Below, in pieces: positions 8,797-18,226 of a stretch of 18,533 bases of DNA; within the stretch, counting starts at the first letter, position 1; every line of letters begins with the position of its first letter. The position numbers and the translations under genes were made by a program. The DNA is from Conidiobolus incongruus B7586 (taxonomy: Eukaryota > Entomophthoromycota > Entomophthoromycetes > Entomophthorales > Conidiobolaceae): contig JNEM01014212.1 in the NCBI GenBank assembly GCA_000697335.1, positions 1 through 18,533 of the forward strand, written 5' to 3'. The notes beneath the pieces are model-generated. The model was given only the letters and a program-made list of their open reading frames with translations, was not told the DNA's origin and ran no database searches.

Positions 8797-10062
8797 ATGG
8801 CTACTGAAAATATGACTTACTCAGAAGTTGCTCAACAAGATAACAGCGCTACTAATACTAAGGAAAACACTCAAAACACTCATGAAGAGTATGTTGATGA
8901 GGGAAACCAATATGAAAATGAAACTCAACCTAATGGTCACGCACTTGACAACGAAGATTTCCCTCCCTTGACTCACAATGATTCTCACTCTGATTCTTCC
9001 TCTTCTTCCTCTGTTGACTCTAACGACCACCGTTTTCAAGTCATAGAGCGTCTTACCTCTTTCCCCATCATTGCCGATGGTTTGGATTATGTTCACAACT
9101 ATGCTAACGACCCCAACGCCCCCTATGGTAAATATATTAAATATACTTTAGACACTGCCAATACTACTTTGAACAGAGTCAATGATGTTACTCAGCCTAT
9201 CCAAAACCGTTTTTCATCTCAGATTAACCAATTGGATCAACTCGCCTGTCAGTCTCTTGATTTCATTGGCGACAAGTTCCCTATCTCCAAACAACCTTCC
9301 AAAGAAATCTATGCTTCTTCAGTTCATTTATATGAGGTATGTAAAACTGAAATCGATCGTAACATCTCCAAGGTTGTTGGACCTACACACAACTTTGCCA
9401 AATCCGTTGAAGAGATTGTCCAACAAGCTCTCTCCAATGGTAACGCTTTGTTGAACCGTGTCCTTCCTGAAGATGAAACCGGATCCTCTCCTGACCCTTC
9501 CTCTACTCCTGCCCAAAAAGCTTATCACTTAGTGGCTGAGGCTCAAAGAAGAGTTATCAAATTAGCTCGCCAACAATTAGAACACCTCAAGTCTATTAAC
9601 TCCTCTGAACGTTTACTCAAACTCAAGGAAACCAACCAAATTGTTAACCAAGCCATCACACAGCTTACTGCCATCAACGAAAGAATCTTAAAGGTAGTTG
9701 ACTCTGCTCGCCAAAATGCTGCCACCGTTCAAGGCGCCACCTTGGAATATATTCACAACTCCCAAGCTCAACTTGTTCAACGCACTCAAGCTTTGACTGC
9801 TTCCATCCAAGAAGAACTTGCTTCTGCTTCCAACTTCGTTCAAACTACTTCTCAAAACTTACCTCAAAATGTCCAAACTACTCTTGGATACATTAACCAA
9901 AGATACAATGTCATTTTGAGCGAAGCTACCAAGCCCGATCAAACTGCCATCCAAAGAGTTAAGAATGCTACTAATGCCACCATCGAAAGTGTTCCCTTAC
10001 TTCCCGAGACCTTAGATTACATTAACTCTTTTGTCCCTCCTTTCCTCCGTTTCCGTGCTTAA
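8797..10062 (+). CDS. Perilipin (PAT-domain lipid-droplet coat protein)
   Basis: This 421-residue intronless gene encodes a perilipin, a protein that coats cytosolic lipid droplets and protects stored triacylglycerol from lipases. Residues 1-79 form a polar acidic tail with a six-serine run at 67-72. Residues 80-172 carry the PAT-like domain: FQVIERLTSFPIIADGLDY, then TLDTANTTLNRVNDVTQPI, then the hallmark QLACQSLDFIGDKFPISKQP. The rest is mostly amphipathic helix (Gln/Ala-rich, about 240-400) of the kind that lies on droplet surfaces. It ends in a hydrophobic Pro-rich segment, SVPLLPETLDYINSFVPPFL, before FRFRA-like basic residues. I chose ATG 8797: it has A at -3 and G at +4, follows a pyrimidine-rich leader, and is the first in-frame ATG after the in-frame stop at 8752. 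A GTATGT at about 9336 is not spliced, because the frame runs through it. Fungal relatives include Metarhizium MPL1 and yeast Pet10/Pln1. Codon third positions are far richer in C than the flanks. Confidence 0.9.
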   Translation: MATENMTYSEVAQQDNSATNTKENTQNTHEEYVDEGNQYENETQPNGHALDNEDFPPLTHNDSHSDSSSSSSVDSNDHRFQVIERLTSFPIIADGLDYVHNYANDPNAPYGKYIKYTLDTANTTLNRVNDVTQPIQNRFSSQINQLDQLACQSLDFIGDKFPISKQPSKEIYASSVHLYEVCKTEIDRNISKVVGPTHNFAKSVEEIVQQALSNGNALLNRVLPEDETGSSPDPSSTPAQKAYHLVAEAQRRVIKLARQQLEHLKSINSSERLLKLKETNQIVNQAITQLTAINERILKVVDSARQNAATVQGATLEYIHNSQAQLVQRTQALTASIQEELASASNFVQTTSQNLPQNVQTTLGYINQRYNVILSEATKPDQTAIQRVKNATNATIESVPLLPETLDYINSFVPPFLRFRA

Positions 10063-10268
10063 TTGAACAAGACATCATGTAAATTCAGATCTTCAAAATA
10101 GATCGCTTAGTTATTAGTTAAATTAATCATTTATCAAAGCACAAAGTGTATCTTAATATTCATGAAGACTCTGAAATGCTTTCCTTCTCTTTTTATTTTC
10201 ACATCAGTTTCATCTGCATTTATTATTATAATATCAAATTCAAACGAAATTATTAAGTTGTTCTGTTT
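10063..10268. other. Convergent 3' intergenic region
   Basis: About 200 bases separate the perilipin stop from the stop of the minus-strand gene candidate, so the two would share overlapping 3' regions. No exact AATAAA was noticed close to the perilipin stop; T-rich stretches (about 10175-10200) could serve 3'-end formation. Confidence 0.4.
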
Positions 10269-10943
10269 TCAAGAATAACCTTTGTACACAAGTAAAACTG
10301 TTGAATCAGCTGGGTCTAATTCCCAACAATGAAATCCTCCAACTATATCATAACATACCATCAATATATTCCTTTATTATTTCTATTAATCATCTTATAT
10401 TATTTAAACCAAAAATATAATTAAAATAAATATCTTATACTTTATTATCTCTTCTTGAATTAGTTCTTTAATATATTTTATTATAATTTCTCAGATCTCT
10501 TTCAATGGCAACTAACTTAAAAGTGATATTATGTTAGCGTTTTGGCTTCGACATATATTCCTTGTTTTATTTTGATTTCTTTCCATTATTAATATTTACA
10601 TACAATCCTTCGTATTCCCTTAATTCAGTGTCTTTATTTTGCTTATGATATATAGATTGTAAAAAATTAATTGGACGAGATGTAATTTAGTGGCTTTATT
10701 CAGTAATTCCAAGTGATATTTCATTACTCGAAATGATAATGATGTGATGTCAGAGCAATAAAGTAAAACAAAAACCAACTTCAGCGCATAAATAGAAATC
10801 ATTAACCAATCATTATGCTTTTTATTTCCATACATTTTATTTTAACCCCTTGAAGTTTCTCTCTTCCATACTCCCAATCCCCAAAAATGGTTCAAATTAT
10901 CTTCCTTAACTTGAATTAACAAAGCTTCCCCCTTTTTTATACT
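10269..10943 (-). CDS. Candidate spliced gene, unknown function, frame not closed
   Basis: Several exon-like pieces lie on the minus strand. The last exon (10371 to 10269) reads NILMVCYDIVGGFHCW, then ELDPADSTVLLVYKGYS and TGA, at exon-level G+C. A 69-base intron (10440-10372, GTATAA to AAG) joins it in frame to a segment reading IKELIQEEII. Upstream, 10641-10600 reads QNKDTELREYEGLY. An 84-base intron (10599-10516) with GTAAAT, a CTAAC branch motif at 10537-10533 and a terminal AAG links it to LVAIERDLRNYNKIY. A further open segment at 10943-10842 reads GEALLIQVKEDNLNHFWG. The frame breaks by one base near 10468, between NKIY and IKEL. This could be a sequencing indel, an unrecognised splice or real decay. 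The N-terminal start is not located. I do not recognise a family; the exons look genuine but the model is provisional. Confidence 0.4.
10372..10440 (-). other. Candidate last intron of the minus-strand gene (69 bases)
   Basis: Read on the minus strand it starts GTATAAG and ends AAG, is far more AT-rich than the following exon, and its removal gives an in-frame join between IKELIQEEII and KNILMVCYD. A TTAAT sequence near the 3' end could be the branch site. Confidence 0.4.
10516..10599 (-). other. Candidate internal intron of the minus-strand gene (84 bases)
   Basis: Read on the minus strand it starts GTAAAT, has a consensus CTAAC branch motif at 10537-10533, and ends AAG 17 bases later. The join is in phase zero. 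Confidence 0.4.
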
Positions 10944-13252
10944 TTAATTAATTCTTCACTATATTTAAAGAGATTAATTTGATACTCAAACATTTCATTT
11001 CAAACTTTATCATTTTTAAACTCAATTCATCATACTCGTTATCTCAAAGAATTAGCTCCATTAAAAATAAATTGAATTTTTAGTTAATTCTTTATTTAAT
11101 TAAAAATAATATTATATTAAATTGAAATTTCATTATATTAAATTAATTAATATATCATCATTTAATTTTATTAATTTTTTTCTTTGCCTAAAAATTATGA
11201 CTTAATAAATAAAATTTCGGATTAATTGTAACTGAAATAAAAATTAATATAAAAAATTTAATATAATTCTTACTTTTACTTTTTAACTTTAATTTTTAAA
11301 TTCAAAATTGATTAAAATATATTATTTTTATTTATCCTGTTGTACAATAAAATTATATTTGATTAACTAATTTTAGTTATTTATTAGCAATTTTACTATT
11401 TATATCATTCTTAATCATTCGATATTTTATTTTAAACCAATAATTTTAAAAATTAAATTAACATGTTGATTATTAATTGGTTTTTATAATTGATCGAATT
11501 TTTATTTATACCTTATCTAATAATCAAAATTTGTACTATAGTCATATTGGGTAATTCTGTATCAAAGTAAGTTATCTAACCTTTTATCTATTATCTATTT
11601 TAATTCATATCCAATTACTCTAAAGTAACAGTTCAATATCAGCATTAATTGGCTACTCACTATAAAGAATGAGTAATGATTAGATCATTTTCAAAATTGA
11701 CCCTTGATCAAAAATAATGCTAACATTAAAATTTTGTTTCAAAATGCATTCTCTTAATCCATATTAATTAACATATATATATATCTGTTGAATTTTGCCA
11801 TACTCAATTAAAGTTAATATTTTGAAAAAGTAACAATTATTACAATGTGACTGATTCATATTACGGAAATCAGTATTATACAATAATTTAAACTTAAGTA
11901 TTAAACATAATTTGCATTACGAATATAAAGTTTGACTAAATCAATTTATCATTAGGTATTAATATAAATATTCAATAAATCAATCCTCAAATAAAGCACA
12001 CTTTACATAAATCCTAATACTATTGAAATGTACCTAATCAAATTAATAAATTTACTCAATCAATATTTTTATTTATTACAAGTGTAATTATTTTTTATTT
12101 GAAATTTTCTTATCTTAAATATTAATTGTAATAATATACTATTTTATAATAAGATTAGTTCAGCCCTGAAATTTTAATTAATAAAAAAAATCTTAATATT
12201 AAAACATTTAAATTATTATTAATTTCTTTTTTTTAAAAAAATTTTTTATATTAAATATATTTTTCAATATTTTTATAATACTTTATAATAAATATTATAT
12301 TATAAATTTATATTATTGATTAAAAAAATACAAATAACAATATATTAAATATTTTATCTATATCTCATCATCTTGATCATTTTTATTATATATAAATTTT
12401 GATAGTTACTTCAAAGTAAATACAGTAATTATCAATCTCTTAAAAAATCTGAACAAAGATCCACTGAAATGTATATAATATTGCGATAATCATAAATTCA
12501 TAGCTATAATCTATTTATATAGATTAAATGATATTAATCTGCAACCTAACTAATTTTGAAAATTTAATAAAATTTATTTACAAAATCATATTTCAGTACA
12601 TAATGATAAATCTGTTTATTCCTATATCATCTATATCTAAATAAATATGTTTGAAAAAAATTAAACTTGGGTAATATTATTTTCCTTATTCATATGATTA
12701 TTCAAGTATTGATTATATAATATAAACTATGTTTAACAGATTAATATCAAAAATGATATATAAATAATGGTATATAAGATAAGCTAATTTTATATTATCA
12801 TATCAATTTATTAATATATTTTAAATTATTTAGTAATAATTTCAAACTAATTTGTAAATTATTTTTACATTTAAAATTAAGATTTAAATTATTATCACTA
12901 ATATATGATAAAAAAATAATATTTCTTTAAACTATATGTGACTAGTAATTAAATCAAAAAATAAGTGATCAAAAAATATCATTTATTGATTTATATATAT
13001 TTTGATCAAATATTGTCCTGTTTATTGTATATTTTTATACTATTATCTTAATCATTTCATCATTAAAAATTTATAATTTTATTAAAAGTTAACAATTATA
13101 GTTAATATCACTATAAATATTTTAATTAATAATTTTAATTTTTAATTATCATTATTTTGACAATATCTCACATAATGAACTATCATGGTAATCACCATAA
13201 ATAAATCAAGGTTCGATAAGATAATTTTATTATTATTACCTTGAATTTGAAA
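10944..13252. other. AT-rich intergenic DNA
   Basis: Apart from the intron-like segment at 11567-11631, I see no gene, RNA gene or bounded repeat. The part nearest the minus-strand gene (about 10944-11060) has scattered coding-like codons on the minus strand and may hold its 5' exons. From about 12050 the DNA becomes extremely AT-rich. Confidence 0.4.
11493..11665 (+). other. Possible intron with short flanking open frames
   Basis: AAA|GTAAGT at 11567 and TAACAG ending at 11631 bound a 65-base segment with consensus ends, the same size as the other candidate introns. Removing it joins an open frame from 11493 (ending TIVILGNSVS) in frame to SISALIGYSL and a stop at 11665. The translated pieces are short and hydrophobic, as AT-rich chance frames tend to be, and no start codon is present. 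It may be an internal exon pair, an untranslated-region intron or chance. Confidence 0.2.
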
Positions 13253-13254
13253 TA

Positions 13255-13285
13255 ATGGGAAATTTTTTAATTTCCGATTTTTCAA
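13255..13285 (+). repeat. Left end of mariner copy 1
   Basis: ATGGGAAATTTTTTAATT follows TA and mirrors the reverse complement of the right end near 13803. The following GATTTTTCAAACATATTATT is identical in the left end of the second copy. Confidence 0.75.
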
Positions 13286-13341
13286 ACATATTATTAGTTT
13301 GAAATGAATAAATATATACAAAGTTAATAGGAAATTATATA

Positions 13342-13347
<6 letters not shown>

Positions 13348-13373
<26 letters not shown>
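13348..13373. repeat. (TA)13 microsatellite at the deletion junction
   Basis: An uninterrupted alternating tract lies exactly where the left end and the C-terminal coding part of the mariner copy meet. The full-length copy has a shorter TA run at the matching left-end position, so slippage or repair through this tract may have produced the deletion. Confidence 0.85.
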
Positions 13374-13728
13374 TGCTTTTTTAAATAAAAGTATTTCTAA
13401 TTGGTGTTCTCAATATAATTTGAGAAGACCTATTATTTTGCATGATAATTGCAAAATACACAAATCTAAAGCTGTAAAAAACTTTCTAATTAAAAATAAC
13501 TGGAAAGAATTACCACATCCAGTATATTCCCCTGATTATAACCCATGTGATTATAATTGCTTTGGGCAATTAAAAAACCAGCTTGCAGGAAAGAAAATTT
13601 CTGCAGGAAAATTTAATTGGTTTGTGAAACATCAAATTTCAGTCCTTAATAAAAAGAACTGTTTTTTAGGTGTTAGAAGTTTGCCAAAAGTATGGCAAAA
13701 AGTTATTAATAATAAAGGAAACTATTAA
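13369..13728 (+). pseudogene. Mariner transposase, C-terminal half
   Basis: The open frame includes YIAFLNKSISNWCSQYNLRR upstream of the conserved block, then PIILHDNCKIHKSKAVKNFL, then LPHPVYSPDYNPCDYNCFGQ, and ends WQKVINNKGNY before TAA. LHDN carries the second catalytic Asp and the Asp of PCDYN is the third. Thirty-four residues lie between them, which identifies the DD34D mariner family (RNase H-like transposase, cut-and-paste at TA). The first Asp and the helix-turn-helix DNA-binding region are absent because of the internal deletion. The final block (LPKVWQKVINNKGNY) matches the usual mariner C-terminus. No start codon belongs to the piece, so it is a fragment without independent function. 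Within it I see no stop. Confidence 0.9.
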
Positions 13729-13805
13729 ATTTATATTATATATTTATTTTTATATATCATATATTCAAATGTTTATTTATTTTTAATTGCAAAAAATTCC
13801 CATTA

Positions 13806-15836
13806 TTAAAAATGCAGAGTAATATTATTATAATTCTCATTTATATTAATAGCAGAATTAAATAGAATTAAATATTATGATTATATATTACACAGTTTTT
13901 CAACATTATTTTCTTAGGAATATTTTTTCAATATTATAGTATGATAAATTAATCATTTGAATTATAGAATAGCTCTATTATTTCTTAATTCCAATATTAT
14001 ATTTATTAATATGATATTTATTTACCAAAATAAAAATCATAATAAAAGATGAAAAATAGTGATTTATTCTTTCATGATATATTATTTGATATATATATCA
14101 ATACAAAATAATAAGAATGACTAATATATTTTAGATTAAATATTATTTTTGATTAATATCAATTTTTAATAGCATATCAATTCTTTCTCTATAAATTTAA
14201 TTGATTTCATCCGAATTTTAATCAAATCTCAATTTATATAAAATATAACCATTTAATAATGTATTTGAATCATAGATTAACATTTTTATTATTATTATTA
14301 TTATTATTTAAAAATTATTTCAGGTATTTACTTGGTACAAGGTTCTGTTAGGTTTATTAGGTAAATAAAACAAGGATAATTTATATGTTCATGGATTTCT
14401 TGTATGATTTGAAAGTAGGTATTATACACCTAACTAATTTATCTAAACAAGGTGAAATATCATGGAATTATTTAACACCAAGTGTGATGTAAAGATTCTT
14501 ACCCTATATTATAATACATGATATATAATATAAAAGCCATTATATATATTAATTATAACCAATGGAAATAATATATTATTTCCTTATAAATTGATATAAT
14601 ATTTTAATATTTAAAAATCACATTGAATTATATTAACTATTAATACTATATTAAACAAAAGCCTAGTTATTAAATGCAATATTGAAATAATAAAATATAT
14701 TTAAAAAAATTAAATTAATTTTGAAATATTTTTTGAAATTAAAGTTTTATTACTATTATGCAATTATTTCCTAATTATTGTTTATATAGTAGCTTAGTGC
14801 TAAAAACTAAAATAATTATATAATGTTTAGCTTAAGTATTGGTAGCTTATAATATAATGGAATTAGTTTATTTAGTGTTTTATTTGAAAATAAATTATAA
14901 TAACTTTGACTTAATTTCCTTCAATTAAAAAAATATATTTTCCCCCTCTTTGTATATTAAAATAGGAATTGATAAATTTAAGGGAATATAAGATAAAAAG
15001 ATATATTATAATTAATTTGAATTTAAAAGATAAAAGGAAAGGTAAAAGCAAGAGTATAAGTAATAATTTGTAGATATATAAGTTTATAAAAAATTAAATA
15101 TAAATTAGCAAATTAATAAATATATTTATTAATATATAATTATAATTATTAAGTAATATTAACCACAAATAATATTAATATATATTTCAAAAAATAGTTA
15201 AAAATTATTCAAAAAATATTTGAATATTAAAAAAATAACTTTGAAATATTTAATTCAAGTATTTAATATATTTAATAATTTACTTCATATTTTAATTTAT
15301 ATATCTTTGGTATATATTTAAAATGATTATTAAAATTAAGTCAAAATTTAAATTATCAATAATTTTAGTTTAAATATATATTTATTCTTGTCCAAAAATT
15401 TATTGCTTTGAATTTTATTTTAATGAATAATTAAACTAATAAATATAAATATTTGCAAACAAATTTATTATTAATCTATAAACTTAATATTTATTTCATA
15501 AAAATTCAATATTAAAATTTATTAAGTGTTATAGAATAATACAAATATGAGAATTAATGCTATAGAATTATAAAATAATATTTTTTAAAATCAAAAGTGC
15601 TTTGCTTTTTTCTTGTATCTTCTAATATGGTTTTAAGCTAAAAAAGAATATATCTTTTGGATAAGGATTAGAGGTACCAAATCTCTAAAGCAATAGTTTT
15701 CTACTCTTTTAAAACCCTAATATTTATATTTTTGCTAGTATAGATAGGTAATATCTATATTATTGAATTTAGCTGAAGGTACTGAATAACTCAGATAGTT
15801 ATTACAGTTGACTTTGATATTACTTTGTAATTTAAA
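13806..15836. other. AT-rich DNA between the mariner copies
   Basis: No gene is supported. A (TTA)n tract runs about 14286-14309. The patch 14320-14520 is slightly less AT-rich and repeats short AGGT/ACCT words, but I could not define ends or a reading frame. The patch 15590-15780 is likewise a little richer, without a recognisable feature. Confidence 0.45.
14286..14309. repeat. (TTA)n microsatellite
   Basis: About eight tandem ATT/TTA units, low-complexity DNA with no sign of function. Confidence 0.85.
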
Positions 15837-15838
15837 TA

Positions 15839-15862
15839 ATGGGAATATTTGCAATTAAAAAA
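15839..15862 (+). repeat. 3' terminal repeat of mariner copy 2
   Basis: ATGGGAATATTTGCAATTAA follows TA and matches the reverse complement of the right end of copy 1, where ATGGGAATTTTTTGCAATTA reads outward-in. Confidence 0.8.
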
Positions 15863-17084
15863 AAATAAACATTTTAATATATAAAAAATAAAAATAAATA
15901 TATAATACAAAGTTAATAATTTCTTTTATTTCTAATAACTTTTTGATATATTTTTAGTAAAGATCTAACACCAAAAAATTATTTTTTTATTAAAAACTAA
16001 AATTTGATATTTCATAAACAAATTAAATTTTTTTGCAGAAATTTTTTTTTCTTATAAGCTAGTTTTTTAATTACCTAAAGCAATTATAATCACAAAGGTT
16101 ATAATCTAAGGAATATACTAGATATGGTAGTTTTTTCCAGTTATTTTTAATTAGAAAGTTTTTTATAACTTTAGATTTATATGTTTATAATTATTATGCA
16201 AAATAATAAGTCTTCTCAAATTATATTAAGAATACTAATTAGAAATAGTTTTATTTAAAAAAGAAATATAAAGTTTATTATTAATTAATTTTCCTTTAAA
16301 AACTAAATAAAAATAGATTATGTTATTATAATCTATTATAAAAATTAACATTTGCTTATTAATAAAGTGTTTATTTAAAGGAATTTATTGAAGGGGTTAA
16401 TTTAGCTTAATCCAACACTTTGATTTATATTTTAATAAAGGATTTTACAGAAGAATCTAAAATTCATTAATTATAATATTTCACTGTAAAATGTTTGGTT
16501 TCTAGTTATACCTTAGTAAGTTTTATTTAACAATAATTACTTTAACTTTTTTTTAAATTTTAGTTAAATTATAAGGTACCTATTTTATATTTTTATTAAT
16601 TAATTTTAATTTAAATTTTAATATATATAAAATACTTATGTGATTAATATTAAAATGTCTTGATAATTCTCTAGTTGAAATAAAAAGATACTTTTTAATA
16701 TAATTTTTCACTTTATTAACAAATAGATAAATAATAGTTGAAATTAGTTTTTTAGATTTTAATAGGTTTTAAGTAGTTTCTCTATTAGTTTTAAAATAAT
16801 TTACCTAGTAATAAATTATTAATTAAAATAATACTTTATTACCAAAAGCTGTTTATAAATTTTAAATGATTTTAGAGGGTTTGTGGTTAAGTTTTACTAA
16901 TACTAAAATAAAAAACTCTTGATGGTTACTATTTAGTTTTAATATAATTAAATTAAACAATTAATTTTAAAAAATTATTATATATATATAATTCAAAACT
17001 ATTTATTTTTTTATTTGTTTTATATATTTTTTTTATTTGAAACTAATAATATGTTTGAAAAATCAGAATTTAAATAATTCCCAT
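15839..17084 (-). mobile_element. Full-length mariner-like element, heavily mutated
   Basis: This 1246-base copy lies in the opposite orientation to copy 1. Its right-hand end on the plus strand (17084) is the 5' end and matches the left end of copy 1 (GATTTTTCAAACATATTATT). TA at 15837-15838 is the intact target duplication; the other side is changed. On the minus strand, transposase pieces are readable in order: RELSRHFNINHISILYIL (helix-turn-helix), NNIIYFYLVFKGKLINN near the first catalytic Asp, then the block homologous to copy 1. The second Asp reads Asn (LHNN), while the third motif (LCDYN) persists. Compared with copy 1 over about 300 bases I count roughly thirty G/C-to-A/T transitions against two in the reverse direction and about four transversions. 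Many Gln and Trp codons have become stops. The copy is dead, but it preserves the full structure of the family. Confidence 0.85.
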
Positions 17085-17149
17085 TTCTTTAATTTTATAG
17101 TAATATCTTTATAATAATAATACTAATGATTTGGTATTAATAGATATGG

Positions 17150-17690
17150 TATTAATTGAATTAGTCATTACCTCTCCAGATGATATATCTTCCTAACCAT
17201 AGTAAATTCTATCTTCAAACCTAGTTTATTGAATAATAGCCTCTTCATATAATAAATAGTCTGATGCAATAAAATTAATTATGTAATTAGAAGTTCTAAG
17301 ACCATTATTTCTTTATATAAGAGTTTAAATGATCTAGACTATATTTTGTTTTATAGCAGACATATTTTAAAATATATGAATCAAATGTTCCCTAATTATT
17401 TGATATATTAAAATAAATAACTACAAATCTAACAATCCACCTGGATCTAAAATAAAATAAATACAAATTATATTGAACATAATATTTTGACTGCTTAAGA
17501 TCTGTTAATAATCTAATAAACCATAATTTATCCCTTCTCTTTGCTTTAATATCTCTTGCAAATAAATGCCTAATTTTAGAGTATTATTTAGGACAATTGC
17601 ATAGGCTTTTATAACTTTCTCCTGCTGATCAGGATGCCAAATTATATACTTTTCCTCTTGGTGTTAGGAAAAACAACCAACTATGGAAGT
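17150..17690 (-). pseudogene. Interrupted coding-like relic, family unknown
   Basis: Just beyond the mariner copy the composition rises and the minus strand gives coding-like stretches, including IIWHPDQQEKVIKAYAIVLN, LKLGIYLQEILKQREGINYG and ILDPGGLLD, and nearer 17170-17250 segments such as DYLLYEEAII. The frame is interrupted several times, so it is a decayed copy. I do not recognise the family; it could be another transposable element or an old host gene duplicate. No terminal repeats were found around it. Confidence 0.35.
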
Positions 17691-18226
17691 TACTTTAATT
17701 AATTTCAAATAATAATAAATATATTAATATTATAATATGTATAAAAAATATAAATTTATAAAAATAATTATTATTTACCAAGAAATATAATAAAATAATA
17801 TATAACTGAATTTATTATTATTTTTAATTGAAACTATTAAATTATCATATACTTATAGTGAATTTTACCTAAAAAACAACATTAATTAATATTTTTTAAG
17901 AATCCAATTAAATTTAATAAAAAGAAATTTGGGATTTAAAATCATGATCATAGTAAGATTTATTATTCAAAATGATAAATTATTAGATTTTATAAAATTC
18001 AATTAAAGCTTATAACAAAAATCAAAGTTTTTTATTTTGATTTATTATAATTGAATATTGACTTACTTGATATATTTTATAACAAATCAATTAAAATTTT
18101 GCTTAAATATTTTTTAATATTGAATAAATCTTAATTTCATATAATAATTTTTAATATAATATATATATATATATTTATATATAATATAGTTAATTTTTTA
18201 AAATTAATATTATAATATTTAAATCT
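17691..18226. other. Very AT-rich DNA, no supported feature
   Basis: Short TA runs (for example 18156-18174) and homopolymers only. No open frame, RNA gene or bounded repeat was seen. The segment ends at the adapter sequence. Confidence 0.5.

Larger units (their letters stand above)
13255..13803 (+). mobile_element. Internally deleted mariner-like element (DD34D)
   Basis: The 549-base element begins and ends with ATGGGAA-type inverted repeats and is flanked by TA (13253-13254 and 13804-13805). Aligning it by eye to the longer copy at 15839-17084 shows that about 100 bases of the left end and about 430 bases of the right part are kept, and about 700 bases between are missing. The lost part holds the DNA-binding domain and the first catalytic Asp. 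The junction coincides with a (TA)n tract. It is too short to encode transposase, but its ends look complete enough for it to be a non-autonomous derivative. Its sequence is much less decayed than the longer copy. Confidence 0.88.

Noticed and set aside
9336-9341. GTATGT splice-donor look-alike inside perilipin
   Set aside because: The reading frame and the protein alignment to the family run straight through, and no matching intron-like AT-rich stretch follows.
8821-9725. Several open frames overlapping the perilipin gene on both strands
   Set aside because: They are shadows of the perilipin codons; their translations lack any family feature.
10620-10835. 71-codon minus-strand open frame starting MYGNKKHNDWLM
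   Set aside because: Not reported as an independent gene. Part of it (up to a GTAATG donor near 10668) may be an exon of the minus-strand candidate, but the remainder overlaps a better exon in another frame.
10887-10919. Plus-strand ATG in strong context (AAAAATGG) after a pyrimidine-rich leader
   Set aside because: The frame ends after ten codons, with no donor site before the stop. The G+C there is better explained by the minus-strand open segment 10943-10842.
14320-14520. Possible solo long terminal repeat
   Set aside because: A few TGTTAG and AGGT/ACCT words suggested repeat ends, but no flanking target duplication or second copy could be found.
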